A stretch of DNA of 44,813 bases, taken from NCBI RefSeq assembly GCF_000248075.1, contig NZ_BAFB01000033.1, forward strand, positions 1 to 44,813, written 5' to 3'. The DNA is from Gordonia otitidis NBRC 100426 (GTDB taxonomy: Bacteria > Actinomycetota > Actinomycetes > Mycobacteriales > Mycobacteriaceae). Shown here piece by piece: positions 1-8,459 of the stretch; the first letter of the stretch is position 1; each line of letters begins with the position of its first letter. Under the pieces are notes generated by a model. That model had not been told where the DNA came from. It saw only the letters and a list, made by a program, of their open reading frames with translations, and ran no database searches. Both the position numbers and the translations under genes were made by a program.

Positions 1-942
1 CCATGCCTGATCAGTCGTCTCGATACCGCCGACACTGATCAGAGCCAGTTTGCCGCCGACACGAGAGTACAAGCGCCGGAGCACCTCCAGCGACCGATCT
101 GCCAGCGGAGCGCCGGACAGTCCGCCCGCACCCATGGCAGCCACCTCGTCGGCGGGTGTGCGTAGTCCCTCGCGTGAGATCGTCGTGTTCGTGGCGACGA
201 TGCCCGCGAGTCCCAACTCGACCGCCAGGTCGGCAACCGCGTCGATGTCGTCGTCGGCCAGGTCGGGTGCGATCTTGACGAGCACGGGTACGGAGACCTC
301 GTCGAGCACCGCCGAGAGAATGGGCCGCAGCGAGTCGACTGCCTGTAGGTCTCGCAGACCGGGTGTGTTGGGTGAACTCACGTTGACGACGACGAAATCG
401 GCGTGCGGGCCGAGCAGGCGCGCAGACGTGCGGTAGTCCTCGACGGCACCGTCGAGCGGGACCACCTTGGTCTTGCCGATGTTGGCGCCTATCGGGACCG
501 TGATGCCACGCGCACGCGACGCCGCGAGGTTGTCGGCGGCGGCACGCGCACCGGGATTGTTGAAGCCCATGCGGTTGATCAGCGCATGGTCGGCCGGTAG
601 CCGGAACAGTCTCGGCGGCGGATTGCCCGGCTGCGGCTGACCGGTCACCGTTCCGACCTCGGCGTACCCGAAGCCCAGTAGTCCCCAGGCATCGGCCGCC
701 GCAGCTGACTTGTCGAAGCCTGCCGCGAGACCGAGGGGCGCCGGGAAATCGACCCCGAAGACCTTGTGACGCAACACCGGATCACGATCGACGAACAGTC
801 GTGCGCACAGCGCTCGGGTGAGGCCGACTCTCGTCGCCGCCCGGATCGACGCCATGATGATGGAGTGGATACGTTCCGGGTCGAGCAGGAACATCGCTCT
901 CAGCGCGAGCGGATACACCGCTCGATTCACTCGGGTCAGCAC
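1..942 (-). CDS. pyrD: Dihydroorotate dehydrogenase (quinone), 3' end cut by window
   Basis: This is the fourth step of pyrimidine synthesis: the membrane-associated class 2 enzyme oxidises dihydroorotate to orotate using FMN and passes electrons to quinone. The frame from the GTG at 942 stays open for 314 codons to the window edge; the family is usually about 355 residues, so roughly 40 C-terminal residues lie outside. Visible family features are the N-terminal membrane-binding helix region (residues 1-40), the segment [10 protein letters not shown] with the FMN-contacting lysine, [20 protein letters not shown] and the lysine in VLVKIAPD. The start overlaps the end of the DUF5703 gene by 7 bases, so the two are probably co-translated. 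A GGGAG sequence lies about 9 bases before the GTG. Identification is firm. Confidence 0.96.
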   Translation of the reverse strand, partial: MLTRVNRAVYPLALRAMFLLDPERIHSIIMASIRAATRVGLTRALCARLFVDRDPVLRHKVFGVDFPAPLGLAAGFDKSAAAADAWGLLGFGYAEVGTVTGQPQPGNPPPRLFRLPADHALINRMGFNNPGARAAADNLAASRARGITVPIGANIGKTKVVPLDGAVEDYRTSARLLGPHADFVVVNVSSPNTPGLRDLQAVDSLRPILSAVLDEVSVPVLVKIAPDLADDDIDAVADLAVELGLAGIVATNTTISREGLRTPADEVAAMGAGGLSGAPLADRSLEVLRRLYSRVGGKLALISVGGIETTDQAW

Positions 943-1244
943 GCCTGCGCACTCCCGTCGGCCAGGTGGTCGCCTCCGCGCCGGCGTGGCGGTTTCTTGC
1001 GGCGCAGCAACACCTTTCGCGTTCCATCGGAATAGAGCCGCACCCGAGAGAGTTCCCAACCACCGAACTCTGCCTCGAGTGACAGGCGCATCGACGCGGT
1101 GACCCGGGTGACGTCGGGCGGGAGCTTGATCAACATCGATTCGTAGTCCTCCGACGACACCTCCCATCCGCGTGGGTATCGAGCCCCGATGCGGGCACTG
1201 GTGCGGTGATGCTGGGGTAGGCGGTGATGACCGGGCACTGACAT
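936..1244 (-). CDS. DUF5703 family protein (Rv2137c-like)
   Basis: A 102-residue protein of unknown function. The central part (about residues 25-80) contains [37 protein letters not shown] and a basic stretch LLRRKK, which I recognise as the DUF5703 family found beside pyrD and lppL in mycobacteria. There is no signal peptide or membrane segment, so it is likely cytoplasmic. Its ATG shares one base with the stop of the upstream lipoprotein gene (TGATG), and its stop lies inside the first codons of pyrD, so three unrelated products are made from one tightly packed transcript. The product of the reaction or its partner is not known. Confidence 0.85.
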   Translation of the reverse strand: MSVPGHHRLPQHHRTSARIGARYPRGWEVSSEDYESMLIKLPPDVTRVTASMRLSLEAEFGGWELSRVRLYSDGTRKVLLRRKKPPRRRGGDHLADGSAQAC

Positions 1245-2365
1245 CAGCGGCCCCCCTCGCCGACCGTCGGAGACGGACTGCTCACAGGATTCCCCCCGGT
1301 GTACGGCGGTTCGACGACCTGGACGCCGCCGTCTCTGGTCGACAGGACGTAGACGGCTCCGGTCGTGTCGTCGACGGCGAGCGCATCGGGCTGGGCGACA
1401 GCCGCGAAGCGATGCTTCTCGACGGGCTCTCCACCGGCAAGGTCATACGCCACCACCTCGTTGTTCGCCGTCGTCGACACCCACAGGAGGTTGCGGGTGT
1501 CGTCGTAGTCTACGGCGTAGGGCCCGTGGGGCACGGGATAGCGAAAGCGCATCACCAGCGGGGATCCGAAGAATCCGATGATCTCGTCGTCGCGGGTGTT
1601 CGACACCAGGATTCGTCCGTAGTGGTCGACGGTGGCCTCGGTCGCACCGTTGCCCGCGCGCAGCGCAGCGCCGAATTCGCCGTTCGAGATGTCGACCGGC
1701 GTGACCGACGATTGCGCCTTGTCGAGGACGACGACCTGCTCGCCGGGCAGATCGGCTCCGGCGGGGGAGACCGTGATGTCATCGACGCCCACGAACCCGC
1801 CGATGTCACGGATCTGCTTGAAATCCTGGCCGAAGACGACGAGGTGACCGTTGCCGGCACCGACGAGGATCTGACCGGAATGCGTCCGGGCCAGCGCTGT
1901 CGGCTCCGCGACCGACGTCGGGGAAGTGGAGACGACGCCGTCTGCCCCGATCCGCACCAACGTCTCGGGTCCTGCGCCGACGAATCCGCCGTCGCCCACC
2001 CCGATGATCCTCGTCAACCGGGGTGTGCGGATCGTCGTCGATTCGCCGCCGATCGCATCGGTCGACAACTGCAACACCGACGTTCCGTCCGCACCGAGGA
2101 CGGCCAGAGACTTGCCCGAGTGCGCGAGGACTGTGCTCCGCGCTGGAGTCGGGACGACGGATCCCGCCGGCGGGGCGGCGGGGCCGGCGGGCGCCGCACT
2201 GGCGGTCGCAGGGGCGACGGTCTCGGCCTTCTGTGCCGCGTCGTCCTTCGACGACCCACAGCCGACCAGCGACATCGTCGTGGCCAGCGCGACGACGATG
2301 ACACCGAGCGTCACCGGGTGGCGGCGACCATCGGTCGTGTTCTCGGAGAGCCGGGGTGAGCGCAT
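1244..2365 (-). CDS. lppL: LppL-like lipoprotein with beta-propeller fold
   Basis: A secreted lipoprotein. From the chosen ATG at 2365 there is a basic N-terminus, a hydrophobic stretch (about residues 18-33) and the lipobox LVGC with the lipidated cysteine at residue 36, followed by a flexible Ala/Pro/Thr-rich linker. The rest resembles a YncE/NHL-type propeller: repeated blades such as [13 protein letters not shown] and [18 protein letters not shown]. Wording close to GQTSV-, ALRAG-GAT- and PYPV-like stretches of M. tuberculosis LppL supports the assignment. An in-frame ATG at 2389 would add 8 residues; I prefer 2365 because a CAAGAT hexamer sits 6 bases before it. The substrate is unknown. 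It heads the lppL-DUF5703-pyrD operon and is divergent from uppP. Confidence 0.82.
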   Translation of the reverse strand: MRSPRLSENTTDGRRHPVTLGVIVVALATTMSLVGCGSSKDDAAQKAETVAPATASAAPAGPAAPPAGSVVPTPARSTVLAHSGKSLAVLGADGTSVLQLSTDAIGGESTTIRTPRLTRIIGVGDGGFVGAGPETLVRIGADGVVSTSPTSVAEPTALARTHSGQILVGAGNGHLVVFGQDFKQIRDIGGFVGVDDITVSPAGADLPGEQVVVLDKAQSSVTPVDISNGEFGAALRAGNGATEATVDHYGRILVSNTRDDEIIGFFGSPLVMRFRYPVPHGPYAVDYDDTRNLLWVSTTANNEVVAYDLAGGEPVEKHRFAAVAQPDALAVDDTTGAVYVLSTRDGGVQVVEPPYTGGNPVSSPSPTVGEGGR

Positions 2366-2499
2366 GTGACCATCTTGCGGGACGGACATCCGACGTCCGC
2401 CGAGAGGTCGGCGTCGTCGTTCATCACATCACAGTCCCTCGGCGACACGCGGTCGTGCTGCACGGAGCATCGTCGCCAGCCCACGGCCGGACGGGGCGG

Positions 2500-2505
2500 T
2501 AGCAT
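2500..2505 (+). promoter_or_regulatory. Candidate -10 element of uppP (near-leaderless)
   Basis: TAGCAT matches the actinobacterial TANNNT -10 and ends 8 bases before the GTG at 2514, which would leave a 5' leader of only one or two bases. No Shine-Dalgarno sequence is visible before this start. Confidence 0.55.
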
Positions 2506-2513
2506 CGTCGCCC

Positions 2514-3356
2514 GTGACCGAGACCATGACCTGGGCCCAATCGATCGTGCTGGGTGTCATCCAGGGCCTCACCGAGTTCCTTCCCATCTCGTCGTCGGCG
2601 CACCTGCGCATCGCATCGGAGTTGATGTTCGGTGGCGACGCGGGAGCGTCGTTCACGGCGGTGATCCAGCTCGGGACCGAGGCGGCGGTGCTGGTGTTCT
2701 TCGCCAAGGACATAGCCAGGATCATCACCGCATGGTTCCGGGGGTTGTTCAACGAACACGAACGCAACCTGGATTACCGGATCGGTTGGTACGTGATCTT
2801 CGCGACCATCCCGATCGGCATCATCGGCTTCTTGCTGAAGGACGAGATCCGCACCGCGGCACGCAACCTGTGGGTGACCGCGATCGTGTTGATCGTGTTC
2901 TCGGGGGTGTTCTGGCTCGCCGAACGCGTCGCGACACAGTCGCGCTCGATCGAGCAGCTCACGCTGCGCGACGGGCTGGTCATGGGCCTGGCCCAGTGCC
3001 TGGCACTCGTGCCCGGCGTGTCACGCTCGGGCGCCACGGCCAGCGCAGGCCTGTTCCTCGGGCTGGAGCGCGAAGCCGCGTTCCGTTTCTCGTTCCTGCT
3101 CGCGATCCCTGCCGTGCTCGCCTCGGGACTTTTCAGTCTCCCCGACGCCTTTCACCCCTCGGGCGACGGCATGGAGGCGACCGGAGCGCAACTGGCGGTG
3201 GCCACGCTGATCTCCTTCGTCGTCGGCTACATCTCCATCGCGTGGTTGTTGCGTTTCGTCAGCGGTCACTCGCTGAACTGGTTCGGCGTCTACCGCGTTG
3301 CCCTCGGACTCGTCGTGATCGCGCTGCTGTCAGCCGGCGTCATCAGCGCGACCTGA
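2514..3356 (+). CDS. uppP: Undecaprenyl-diphosphate phosphatase
   Basis: An integral membrane enzyme of the BacA/UppP family that dephosphorylates C55-PP to C55-P and so recycles the lipid carrier for peptidoglycan and arabinogalactan; loss or excess changes bacitracin sensitivity. The 280-residue length is typical. Both catalytic signatures are present: [14 protein letters not shown] at residues 18-31 with the essential glutamates and histidine, and [11 protein letters not shown] near residues 165-175 with the catalytic serine and arginine. About eight hydrophobic segments follow each other along the chain. The GTG at 2514 is used; an ATG four codons later is a possible alternative. It is divergent from lppL across 148 bases and stands as its own unit before the phosphatase gene. 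Confidence 0.97.
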   Translation: MTETMTWAQSIVLGVIQGLTEFLPISSSAHLRIASELMFGGDAGASFTAVIQLGTEAAVLVFFAKDIARIITAWFRGLFNEHERNLDYRIGWYVIFATIPIGIIGFLLKDEIRTAARNLWVTAIVLIVFSGVFWLAERVATQSRSIEQLTLRDGLVMGLAQCLALVPGVSRSGATASAGLFLGLEREAAFRFSFLLAIPAVLASGLFSLPDAFHPSGDGMEATGAQLAVATLISFVVGYISIAWLLRFVSGHSLNWFGVYRVALGLVVIALLSAGVISAT

Positions 3357-3387
3357 CCTGCGCTGTGCCCCGGCGGGTGCAAGTGCC

Positions 3388-3393
3388 TATGGT
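3388..3393 (+). promoter_or_regulatory. Candidate -10 element of the phosphatase gene (leaderless)
   Basis: TATGGT fits TANNNT and ends 6 bases before the ATG at 3400, placing the expected transcription start on the start codon. This would be the promoter of the three-gene unit that follows. Confidence 0.6.
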
Positions 3394-3399
3394 TGAGGG

Positions 3400-4290
3400 A
3401 TGACCGTGATCCTGGTTCGCCATGGCCGGTCGGTTGCCAATACCTCGGGCGTACTCGCCGGCCGCACGCCGGGTGTCGCCCTCGACGACAAGGGACGCGC
3501 ACAGGCGGCGGAACTGGTGCATCGGCTCGGCTCGGCCGCCGCGCAGATCACCGCGGTGGCCCGCTCACCGTTGCAGCGGTGCGGCGAAACGGTCGCACCG
3601 TTGCTCGCCGCCATCGCCGAGCAGACCGGCCGTCAGGTCCCCGAGGTGATCGTCGACGATCTCGCAGAGGTCGACTACGGCAGTTGGACCAACCGATCGA
3701 TCAAAGACCTGCTTTCCGAACCGCTGTGGAAGGTCGTGCAACAGCACCCCTCCGCCGCGGTCTTTCCCGACGGGGAGGGTCTGTCGCAGGTGCAGGCCCG
3801 CGCGGTGGCCGCGATTCGCAGACTCGACCGAGAACTCGGCGGGCCGGACGGATCCGGGGTGTGGGTGGCCTGCTCGCACGGCGACGTGATCAAGTCGATC
3901 ATCTCCGATGCGATGGGTGCCCACCTCGACACCTTCCAACGAATCGTCATCGAGCCCGCGTCGATCAGCATCGTCCGCTACGGCGCCACTCGTCCGTACG
4001 TCCAGACCGTCAACAACACCGCGGTGATCTCCATACCCGCGCCCCCGCCGAAGAAGAGCGACGATGACGCGACCGTAGGCGGCGACAGGGGAGTCGACGA
4101 TCCGACAGCCGCCACACCGGCCACACCGGGTACCCCCGCCTCTGACAACCCGCCCGTAGAGGGCGTGTCGGCGACGGCCACCACCGCCGAATCCGACCGC
4201 GACCGTCGACGGCAACGTGCCGAGACCAGCAACTTCTGCGCAGGCTCCGGTCGGGCGCGGATAATGAACACACGAGAAAAGGAGGTGTGA
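3400..4290 (+). CDS. Histidine phosphatase superfamily protein (MSMEG_4193-type)
   Basis: A member of the phosphoglycerate-mutase-like histidine phosphatases. The phospho-accepting histidine is H8 in VRHGRS, with R7 beside it; further active-site residues are R55 in ARSPLQRCGET, E90 in LAEVDYG and the second histidine H160 in CSHGD. The catalytic domain ends near residue 213. It is followed by about 80 residues of Pro/Asp/Thr-rich, apparently disordered tail that looks lineage-specific. The substrate is not known; the M. tuberculosis relative Rv2135c is reported to have phosphatase rather than glycolytic mutase activity. It is the first gene of a trio with DUF3090 and SCO1664-family genes, its TGA overlapping the next ATG (TGATG). 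The start is supported by the leaderless -10 just upstream. Confidence 0.9.
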   Translation: MTVILVRHGRSVANTSGVLAGRTPGVALDDKGRAQAAELVHRLGSAAAQITAVARSPLQRCGETVAPLLAAIAEQTGRQVPEVIVDDLAEVDYGSWTNRSIKDLLSEPLWKVVQQHPSAAVFPDGEGLSQVQARAVAAIRRLDRELGGPDGSGVWVACSHGDVIKSIISDAMGAHLDTFQRIVIEPASISIVRYGATRPYVQTVNNTAVISIPAPPPKKSDDDATVGGDRGVDDPTAATPATPGTPASDNPPVEGVSATATTAESDRDRRRQRAETSNFCAGSGRARIMNTREKEV

Positions 4291-4994
4291 TGTCTCGAGC
4301 GATCCATGTGTTCCGCAGCCCGGACCGGTTTGTCGCCGGTACCGTCGGGCAACCGGGCGACCGGACGTTCTACCTCCAGGCAGTCCACGAGGCCCGCATC
4401 ATCAGCGTTCTCCTCGAAAAGCAGCAGGTGCAGATCCTCGCCGACCGAATCGGTGCTCTCCTCGAGGAGATACACCGCCGTTTCGGCACCCCGATTCCGC
4501 CGCCGTCGGACCGTGTCGGCGACCTCAGCCCGCTGGTGATGCCCGTCGACGCCGAGTTCCGCGTCGGAACGATGGGGCTCGGATGGGACGCGGAATCCGA
4601 GGCCGTCGTCGTCGAGTTGCTCGCGATCACCGAGGGTGAATTCGACGAGAGCGTCGTCCTCGACGACACCGACGAAGGTCCCGACGCGGTCCGCGTGTTC
4701 CTCACCACCGAGGCCGCACGCGAGTTCGCTGCGCACTCGTCACGCGTCATTTCCGCAGGCAGGCCGCCATGCCCCCTGTGCGCTGAACCGCTCGATCCCG
4801 CAGGCCACCTCTGTGTTCGCACGAACGGTTACAAGCGTGACGCGGAACTGAGCAAGTCGATCGAATTCGTCGACCCCGAGGTGTTCCGCGATCTGTCGCT
4901 CGGGGACGACAGCGGCCTCTACGACTCCGACGCCGAGGGAGAGGGACCCGATACCGACGACGGACCGGAACCCGACGGACCGGGACGGGACTGA
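4290..4994 (+). CDS. DUF3090 family protein with zinc-ribbon-like motif
   Basis: A 234-residue cytoplasmic protein of the DUF3090 (TIGR03847) family; function unknown. Residues 1-150 form the conserved body, beginning with ARAIHVF-like RAIHVFRSPDRF and containing GLGWD near residue 98. A metal-binding candidate follows: C161 and C164 in CPLC, then H173 and C175 in HLC, spaced like a small zinc ribbon. The C-terminus (residues 205-234) is strongly acidic. The ATG at 4290 is preferred over the GTG at 4287 because AGGAGG (4280-4285) lies four bases before it, and because relatives start with a similar RAIHVF sequence. This is the only strong Shine-Dalgarno in the trio. Its stop is 5 bases before the next gene. 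Confidence 0.9.
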   Translation: MSRAIHVFRSPDRFVAGTVGQPGDRTFYLQAVHEARIISVLLEKQQVQILADRIGALLEEIHRRFGTPIPPPSDRVGDLSPLVMPVDAEFRVGTMGLGWDAESEAVVVELLAITEGEFDESVVLDDTDEGPDAVRVFLTTEAAREFAAHSSRVISAGRPPCPLCAEPLDPAGHLCVRTNGYKRDAELSKSIEFVDPEVFRDLSLGDDSGLYDSDAEGEGPDTDDGPEPDGPGRD

Positions 4995-4999
4995 CGGGT

Positions 5000-5854
5000 A
5001 TGTCGGCGGGGGAAGCCGCTGAGGTGCCCGAGGGGAGCGGCGCCGCGTCCGACGAGGTCATTCGCGACGGCGACCTGGTGATCGTGGGACGCATCCCGAC
5101 GGCGAGCAACGCGACGCTCGTGTGCGACGCGACGCTCGGCGACACCGAGGTGCGGTGCGTGTACAAGCCGATCCGTGGAGAGGTGCCACTCTGGGATTTC
5201 CCGGACGGCACCCTGGCGGGCCGCGAGGTGGCCGCGTACCTGGTGTCCGAGGCGCTCGGGTGGCACACGATCCCCACCACGGTCATGCGTGACGGCCCGC
5301 TCGGACCCGGAATGGTCCAGCGGTGGATCGACACGCCCGATCCCGACCCGGGAGACCTTCCCGTGGCTCGGATCGACCTCGTCGACCTCTGCCCTCCCGA
5401 TGCCGTGCCCGAGAACTATCGGCGCATCCTGCGGGCACTCGACCCCGTGGGCGACCAGGTGGTCCTCGTGCACGCCGACGATCCACGCCTGCTGCGCATG
5501 GCGGTGCTCGACGTCATCCTCAACAACGCCGACCGCAAGGGCGGGCACGTTCTCGAAGGACTCGACGGCAACGTATACGGAGTCGACCACGGTATCTGCC
5601 TGCACTCCGACGACAAGCTGCGCACCGTGCTGTGGGGATGGGCCGGCGAACCGGTGCCCGGTCATCTGATCGCCGACATAGTCGGGCTGGCCGAGGCGTT
5701 GGAGTCCGACGATTCGCAGTTGCGGCAGGCGCTCGCGGATCACATCACCGACGACGAGATCGACGCACTCGAGCTACGAGCCATCATCCTGGCGGAGTCG
5801 GGGCGGCTGCCGCTTCCGCCACCTCACCGTCCCATCCCGTGGCCCCCGTTCTGA
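5000..5854 (+). CDS. SCO1664-family protein, PI3/4-kinase-like
   Basis: A 284-residue protein of the SCO1664 (TIGR03843) family, distantly related to phosphatidylinositol 3/4-kinase and HipA-type kinase folds. Kinase-like landmarks are in order: K56 in CVYKPIRGE as the nucleotide-binding lysine, E76 in AGREVAAYL as its helix partner, a hinge-like VQRWID at 106-111, the loop D171-x-x-x-N175-N176-x-D178-R179-K180-x-x-H183 as catalytic and metal loop, and D196 in GVDHG as the second metal aspartate. The residues expected for phosphotransfer are therefore intact. The C-terminus ends in a proline-rich PPPHRPIPWPPF. The substrate (protein, lipid or sugar) is unknown. It closes the phosphatase-DUF3090-kinase trio and precedes mshC by 54 bases. 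Confidence 0.88.
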   Translation: MSAGEAAEVPEGSGAASDEVIRDGDLVIVGRIPTASNATLVCDATLGDTEVRCVYKPIRGEVPLWDFPDGTLAGREVAAYLVSEALGWHTIPTTVMRDGPLGPGMVQRWIDTPDPDPGDLPVARIDLVDLCPPDAVPENYRRILRALDPVGDQVVLVHADDPRLLRMAVLDVILNNADRKGGHVLEGLDGNVYGVDHGICLHSDDKLRTVLWGWAGEPVPGHLIADIVGLAEALESDDSQLRQALADHITDDEIDALELRAIILAESGRLPLPPPHRPIPWPPF

Positions 5855-5895
5855 CGGCGCGCAACCCCTGTTCGGTTGGCATCCATACGGGCCAA

Positions 5896-5901
5896 TACAG
5901 T
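5896..5901 (+). promoter_or_regulatory. Candidate -10 element of mshC (leaderless)
   Basis: TACAGT fits TANNNT and ends 7 bases before the ATG at 5909. The GGGAGA between them is too close to the start (2 bases) to be a normal ribosome-binding site, so a leaderless mRNA fits better. Confidence 0.6.
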
Positions 5902-5908
5902 GGGAGAC

Positions 5909-7162
5909 ATGCAATCGTGGCCTGAACCGGCTGTGCCCACCGTCGAGGGATCCGGACCTGCACTCCGCCTCTACGACACCTCGAGCCGCGCCGTGCGACC
6001 TGTCTCGCCCGGCAAGATCGCGACCATGTACGTCTGCGGCATCACGCCTTATGACGCAACACATCTGGGTCACGCGGCCACCTACCTCACCTTCGATGTC
6101 GTCAATCGGGTGTTGCGCGATCAGGGCCACGACGTGCACTACGTACAGAACATCACCGACGTCGACGACCCGCTCTTCGAGCGTGCCGCACGCGACGGTG
6201 TCGACTGGCGTGCACTCGGCTCGGAGCAGATCCAGCTCTTCCGCGACGACATGACCGCACTGCGCGTCCTACCACCGCGTGACTACATCGGAGCGATGGA
6301 GTCGGTCGACGAGGTCGTCGAGATGGTGGGCAAGCTGCTGGCATCGGGTGCGGCGTACGTCGTCGACGACCAGGAGTTCCCCGACGTCTACTTCCGCGCC
6401 GACGCCACCGAACAGTTCGGCTACGAGTCGGGCTACGACCGGGAGACGATGGAGCGGTTTTTCGCCGAACGGGGCGGCGACCCGGACCGGCCGGGCAAGC
6501 GTGATCGACTCGATCCGGTGCTGTGGCGGGCCAAGCGTCCGGACGAGCCGTCGTGGGAGTCGCCGTTCGGACCGGGACGTCCCGGCTGGCACGTCGAATG
6601 CTCGGCTATCGCCCTCAACCGTCTCGGCATCGAGTTCGACATCCAGGGCGGCGGAAACGACCTGATCTTCCCGCACCACGAATTCTCTGCGGCGCATGGT
6701 GAGGCGTACACCGGTGAGCGACGCTTCGCGCGCCACTATGTGCACACCGGCATGGTCGGACTCTACGGCGAGAAGATGTCGAAGAGTCGGGGGAACCTGG
6801 TGTTCGTGTCGGTCCTACGTCGCGCCGGCGAGAACCCGGCCGCCATCCGGTTGGCGTTGCTCGCCGAGCACTATCGCGCCGACCGCATGTGGAGCGACGC
6901 GGTTCTCGACGAGGGACGAGCCCGTCTGGGTCGCTGGCAGGCGGCCACGTCGGCCGAGACCGGACCCGACGCCGCACCGGTCATCGCTCGTGTGCGTGAG
7001 CATCTCGCCGACGACCTCGATACACCGAAGGCACTCGCGGCGGTCGACGGATGGTGTCGGGATGTCGAACAGGGGATCGGCTCGTCGACGTCGGCTCCCG
7101 GCGCCATCGACGATGCCGTCACGGCGCTGCTCGGCGTCGAATTACGCGACCGGACACGATGA
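5909..7162 (+). CDS. mshC: Cysteine:glucosaminyl-inositol (mycothiol) ligase
   Basis: MshC joins cysteine to GlcN-Ins with ATP, the third committed step of mycothiol, the actinobacterial thiol buffer. It is a class I aminoacyl-tRNA-synthetase-like fold derived from cysteinyl-tRNA synthetase. Seen here: the zinc cysteine in [10 protein letters not shown], the HIGH-type motif HLGH, the second zinc cysteine in HVECSAIAL, the zinc histidines in FPHHEF and the KMSKS loop in [10 protein letters not shown]. At 417 residues it matches MshC (about 414) rather than the longer CysS, which carries an extra anticodon domain. The ATG at 5909 gives MQSWPEP, as in M. tuberculosis; the ORF extends 11 codons further upstream, but this is not supported. 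Confidence 0.97.
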   Translation: MQSWPEPAVPTVEGSGPALRLYDTSSRAVRPVSPGKIATMYVCGITPYDATHLGHAATYLTFDVVNRVLRDQGHDVHYVQNITDVDDPLFERAARDGVDWRALGSEQIQLFRDDMTALRVLPPRDYIGAMESVDEVVEMVGKLLASGAAYVVDDQEFPDVYFRADATEQFGYESGYDRETMERFFAERGGDPDRPGKRDRLDPVLWRAKRPDEPSWESPFGPGRPGWHVECSAIALNRLGIEFDIQGGGNDLIFPHHEFSAAHGEAYTGERRFARHYVHTGMVGLYGEKMSKSRGNLVFVSVLRRAGENPAAIRLALLAEHYRADRMWSDAVLDEGRARLGRWQAATSAETGPDAAPVIARVREHLADDLDTPKALAAVDGWCRDVEQGIGSSTSAPGAIDDAVTALLGVELRDRTR

Positions 7163-7197
7163 TCCGACTCGATTCGAACACCCGCGGCGACGCTTAG

Positions 7198-7203
7198 TAG
7201 AGT
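7198..7203 (+). promoter_or_regulatory. Candidate -10 element of the 102-residue gene (leaderless)
   Basis: TAGAGT fits TANNNT and ends 7 bases before the GTG at 7211. It supports both the reality and the start of the small gene that follows. Confidence 0.55.
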
Positions 7204-7210
7204 TCTCCGG

Positions 7211-7519
7211 GTGGCCCGCGTTCAGGAGATCCGACCCAGCACCGAATCCGGCGTGTACACCGTGATCACCCGGACCTCGACGTATCTGCTCGACTTCAAC
7301 GACATGACTCTGCTGCGAGCTCCCGGAGTGGGTGGCACCGACAGCGAGGAGTGGGCGGTCAGCAGATTACGGCGCGACTCCGAGGACATCCCGTTGCTGG
7401 GCGTGAAGTCGTGCCGGGTGGGTGAGTCCGCCCAGTTCTGGGTACGAGCCGCCGACGATCCCGACGTGCGCACCTGGCGCATCACGACCCCGGTCGTCTC
7501 CATCGAACGGATCGACTGA
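7211..7519 (+). CDS. Small conserved-looking protein of unknown function
   Basis: A 102-residue soluble protein that I do not recognise. It has mixed beta-rich composition (SGVYTVITRTSTYLLDF near residues 13-29, a hinge APGVGG, and QFWVRAADDP in the second half), no membrane segment, no signal peptide and no obvious metal motif. It is accepted as real because it has a precise leaderless -10 before its GTG, fills the gap between mshC and the convergent PAC2 gene, and ends 10 bases from the PAC2 stop. It may share the mshC transcript by read-through (48-base gap). Codon use looks like that of its neighbours. Confidence 0.65.
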   Translation: MARVQEIRPSTESGVYTVITRTSTYLLDFNDMTLLRAPGVGGTDSEEWAVSRLRRDSEDIPLLGVKSCRVGESAQFWVRAADDPDVRTWRITTPVVSIERID

Positions 7520-7529
7520 CGGCAGTGGG

Positions 7530-8408
7530 TCAGGCCCCGAAGGGTCCCGGCCGACGTCGCTTGAGGTAGCGCTCGAACTCGGCGGCCAGCGCGTCGCCGT
7601 CGATCTTCGCCATCGCCTCGTCCGTGTCGAGTTCGGCGTCGCCGCGCTCCTCGAGACCGCGAACGTACTCGGCGATCTCCTCGTCGTCCTCGGTCATCTC
7701 GGTGACCGCCTGCTCCCACTCCTCGGCCTGCTCCGGCAATGTGCCGAGCGGAACCTCGATGTCGAGGACCTCTTCGACCCTGTTCAACAGAGCGACCGTC
7801 GCCTTCGGATTCGGCGGAGTCGAGACGTAGTGGGGCACCGCGGCCCAGAACGAGACCGCGGGGAGTCCGGCCTGCACGAACAGATCCTGCAGCACGCCGG
7901 TGATCCCGGTCGGTCCCTCGTAGCGGCTCTCGGCCAGGTTGTATCTCTCCGCCGCGTCGCTGCTGTACGCACTGCCGGTGACCGGCACGGGTCGGGTGTG
8001 GGGGGTGTCGGCGAGCAGAGCACCGAGCATCACCGTGGTCTCCACACCGAGCTCGTGCGCGAGGTCGACGATCTCCGCGCAGAAGGCGCGCCAGCGCATG
8101 TTGGGTTCGATGCCGCGCACGAGTACGATGTCACGGTCAGCGCCCTCAGGGCTGCAGTAGGAGATCGACGTCGTCGGCCAGTCGATGCGACGGGTCACAC
8201 CGTCGATCTGCTTCACCGTGGGCCGATTGACCTGGAAGTCGTAGTAGTCGTCGGCGTCGATGTCGACAAGGGGGCGTGCATCCCAGGTCAGCGCGAGGTG
8301 CTCGACAGCACTGCTGGCCGCATCTCCTGCGTCGTTCCAGCCCTCGAAGGCAGCCAGCAGGATCGGCCGGCGCAACCGGGGAAGGTTCGACAACTGCTCT
8401 GCGTTCAC
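7530..8408 (-). CDS. PAC2-family protein (Rv2125-like)
   Basis: A 292-residue member of the PAC2 family, named after eukaryotic and archaeal proteasome-assembly chaperones. Family features are the N-terminal AAFEGWNDAGDAA, VDIDADDYYDFQ, the internal TVMLGALLADTPHTRPV and the later AAVPHYVSTPPNPKATVALL. The C-terminal 60 residues are rich in Glu and end in a basic KRRRPGPFGA. In actinobacteria the role is not established; PAC2 proteins often occur in proteasome-bearing species, but I see no direct evidence of 20S assembly here. GTG at 8408 is chosen because TAGGCT lies 6 bases before it. It is divergent from metH across 51 bases. Confidence 0.92.
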   Translation of the reverse strand: MNAEQLSNLPRLRRPILLAAFEGWNDAGDAASSAVEHLALTWDARPLVDIDADDYYDFQVNRPTVKQIDGVTRRIDWPTTSISYCSPEGADRDIVLVRGIEPNMRWRAFCAEIVDLAHELGVETTVMLGALLADTPHTRPVPVTGSAYSSDAAERYNLAESRYEGPTGITGVLQDLFVQAGLPAVSFWAAVPHYVSTPPNPKATVALLNRVEEVLDIEVPLGTLPEQAEEWEQAVTEMTEDDEEIAEYVRGLEERGDAELDTDEAMAKIDGDALAAEFERYLKRRRPGPFGA

Positions 8409-8414
8409 CGAACC

Positions 8415-8420
8415 AGCCTA
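8415..8420 (-). promoter_or_regulatory. Candidate -10 element of the PAC2 gene (leaderless)
   Basis: On the minus strand this reads TAGGCT and ends 6 bases before the GTG at 8408. It lies 26 bases from the oppositely oriented metH -10, so the two promoters are nearly back to back. Confidence 0.55.
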
Positions 8421-8446
8421 CGACCTGACCACAACAGAGAGCGAAC

Positions 8447-8452
8447 TACGCT
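8447..8452 (+). promoter_or_regulatory. Candidate -10 element of metH (leaderless)
   Basis: TACGCT fits TANNNT and ends 7 bases before the ATG at 8460. With only 51 bases to the divergent gene there is no room for a cobalamin riboswitch. Confidence 0.55.
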
Positions 8453-8459
8453 GAGAACC

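Noticed and set aside
1172..2359. 395-codon plus-strand frame opposite lppL
   Set aside because: No recognisable domain and low-complexity charged composition; lppL on the other strand has a lipobox and propeller repeats.
7422..8459. Open frame extending metH by 346 codons upstream
   Set aside because: It is antisense to the PAC2 gene; MetH has its normal N-terminus and a leaderless -10 at the ATG 8460.
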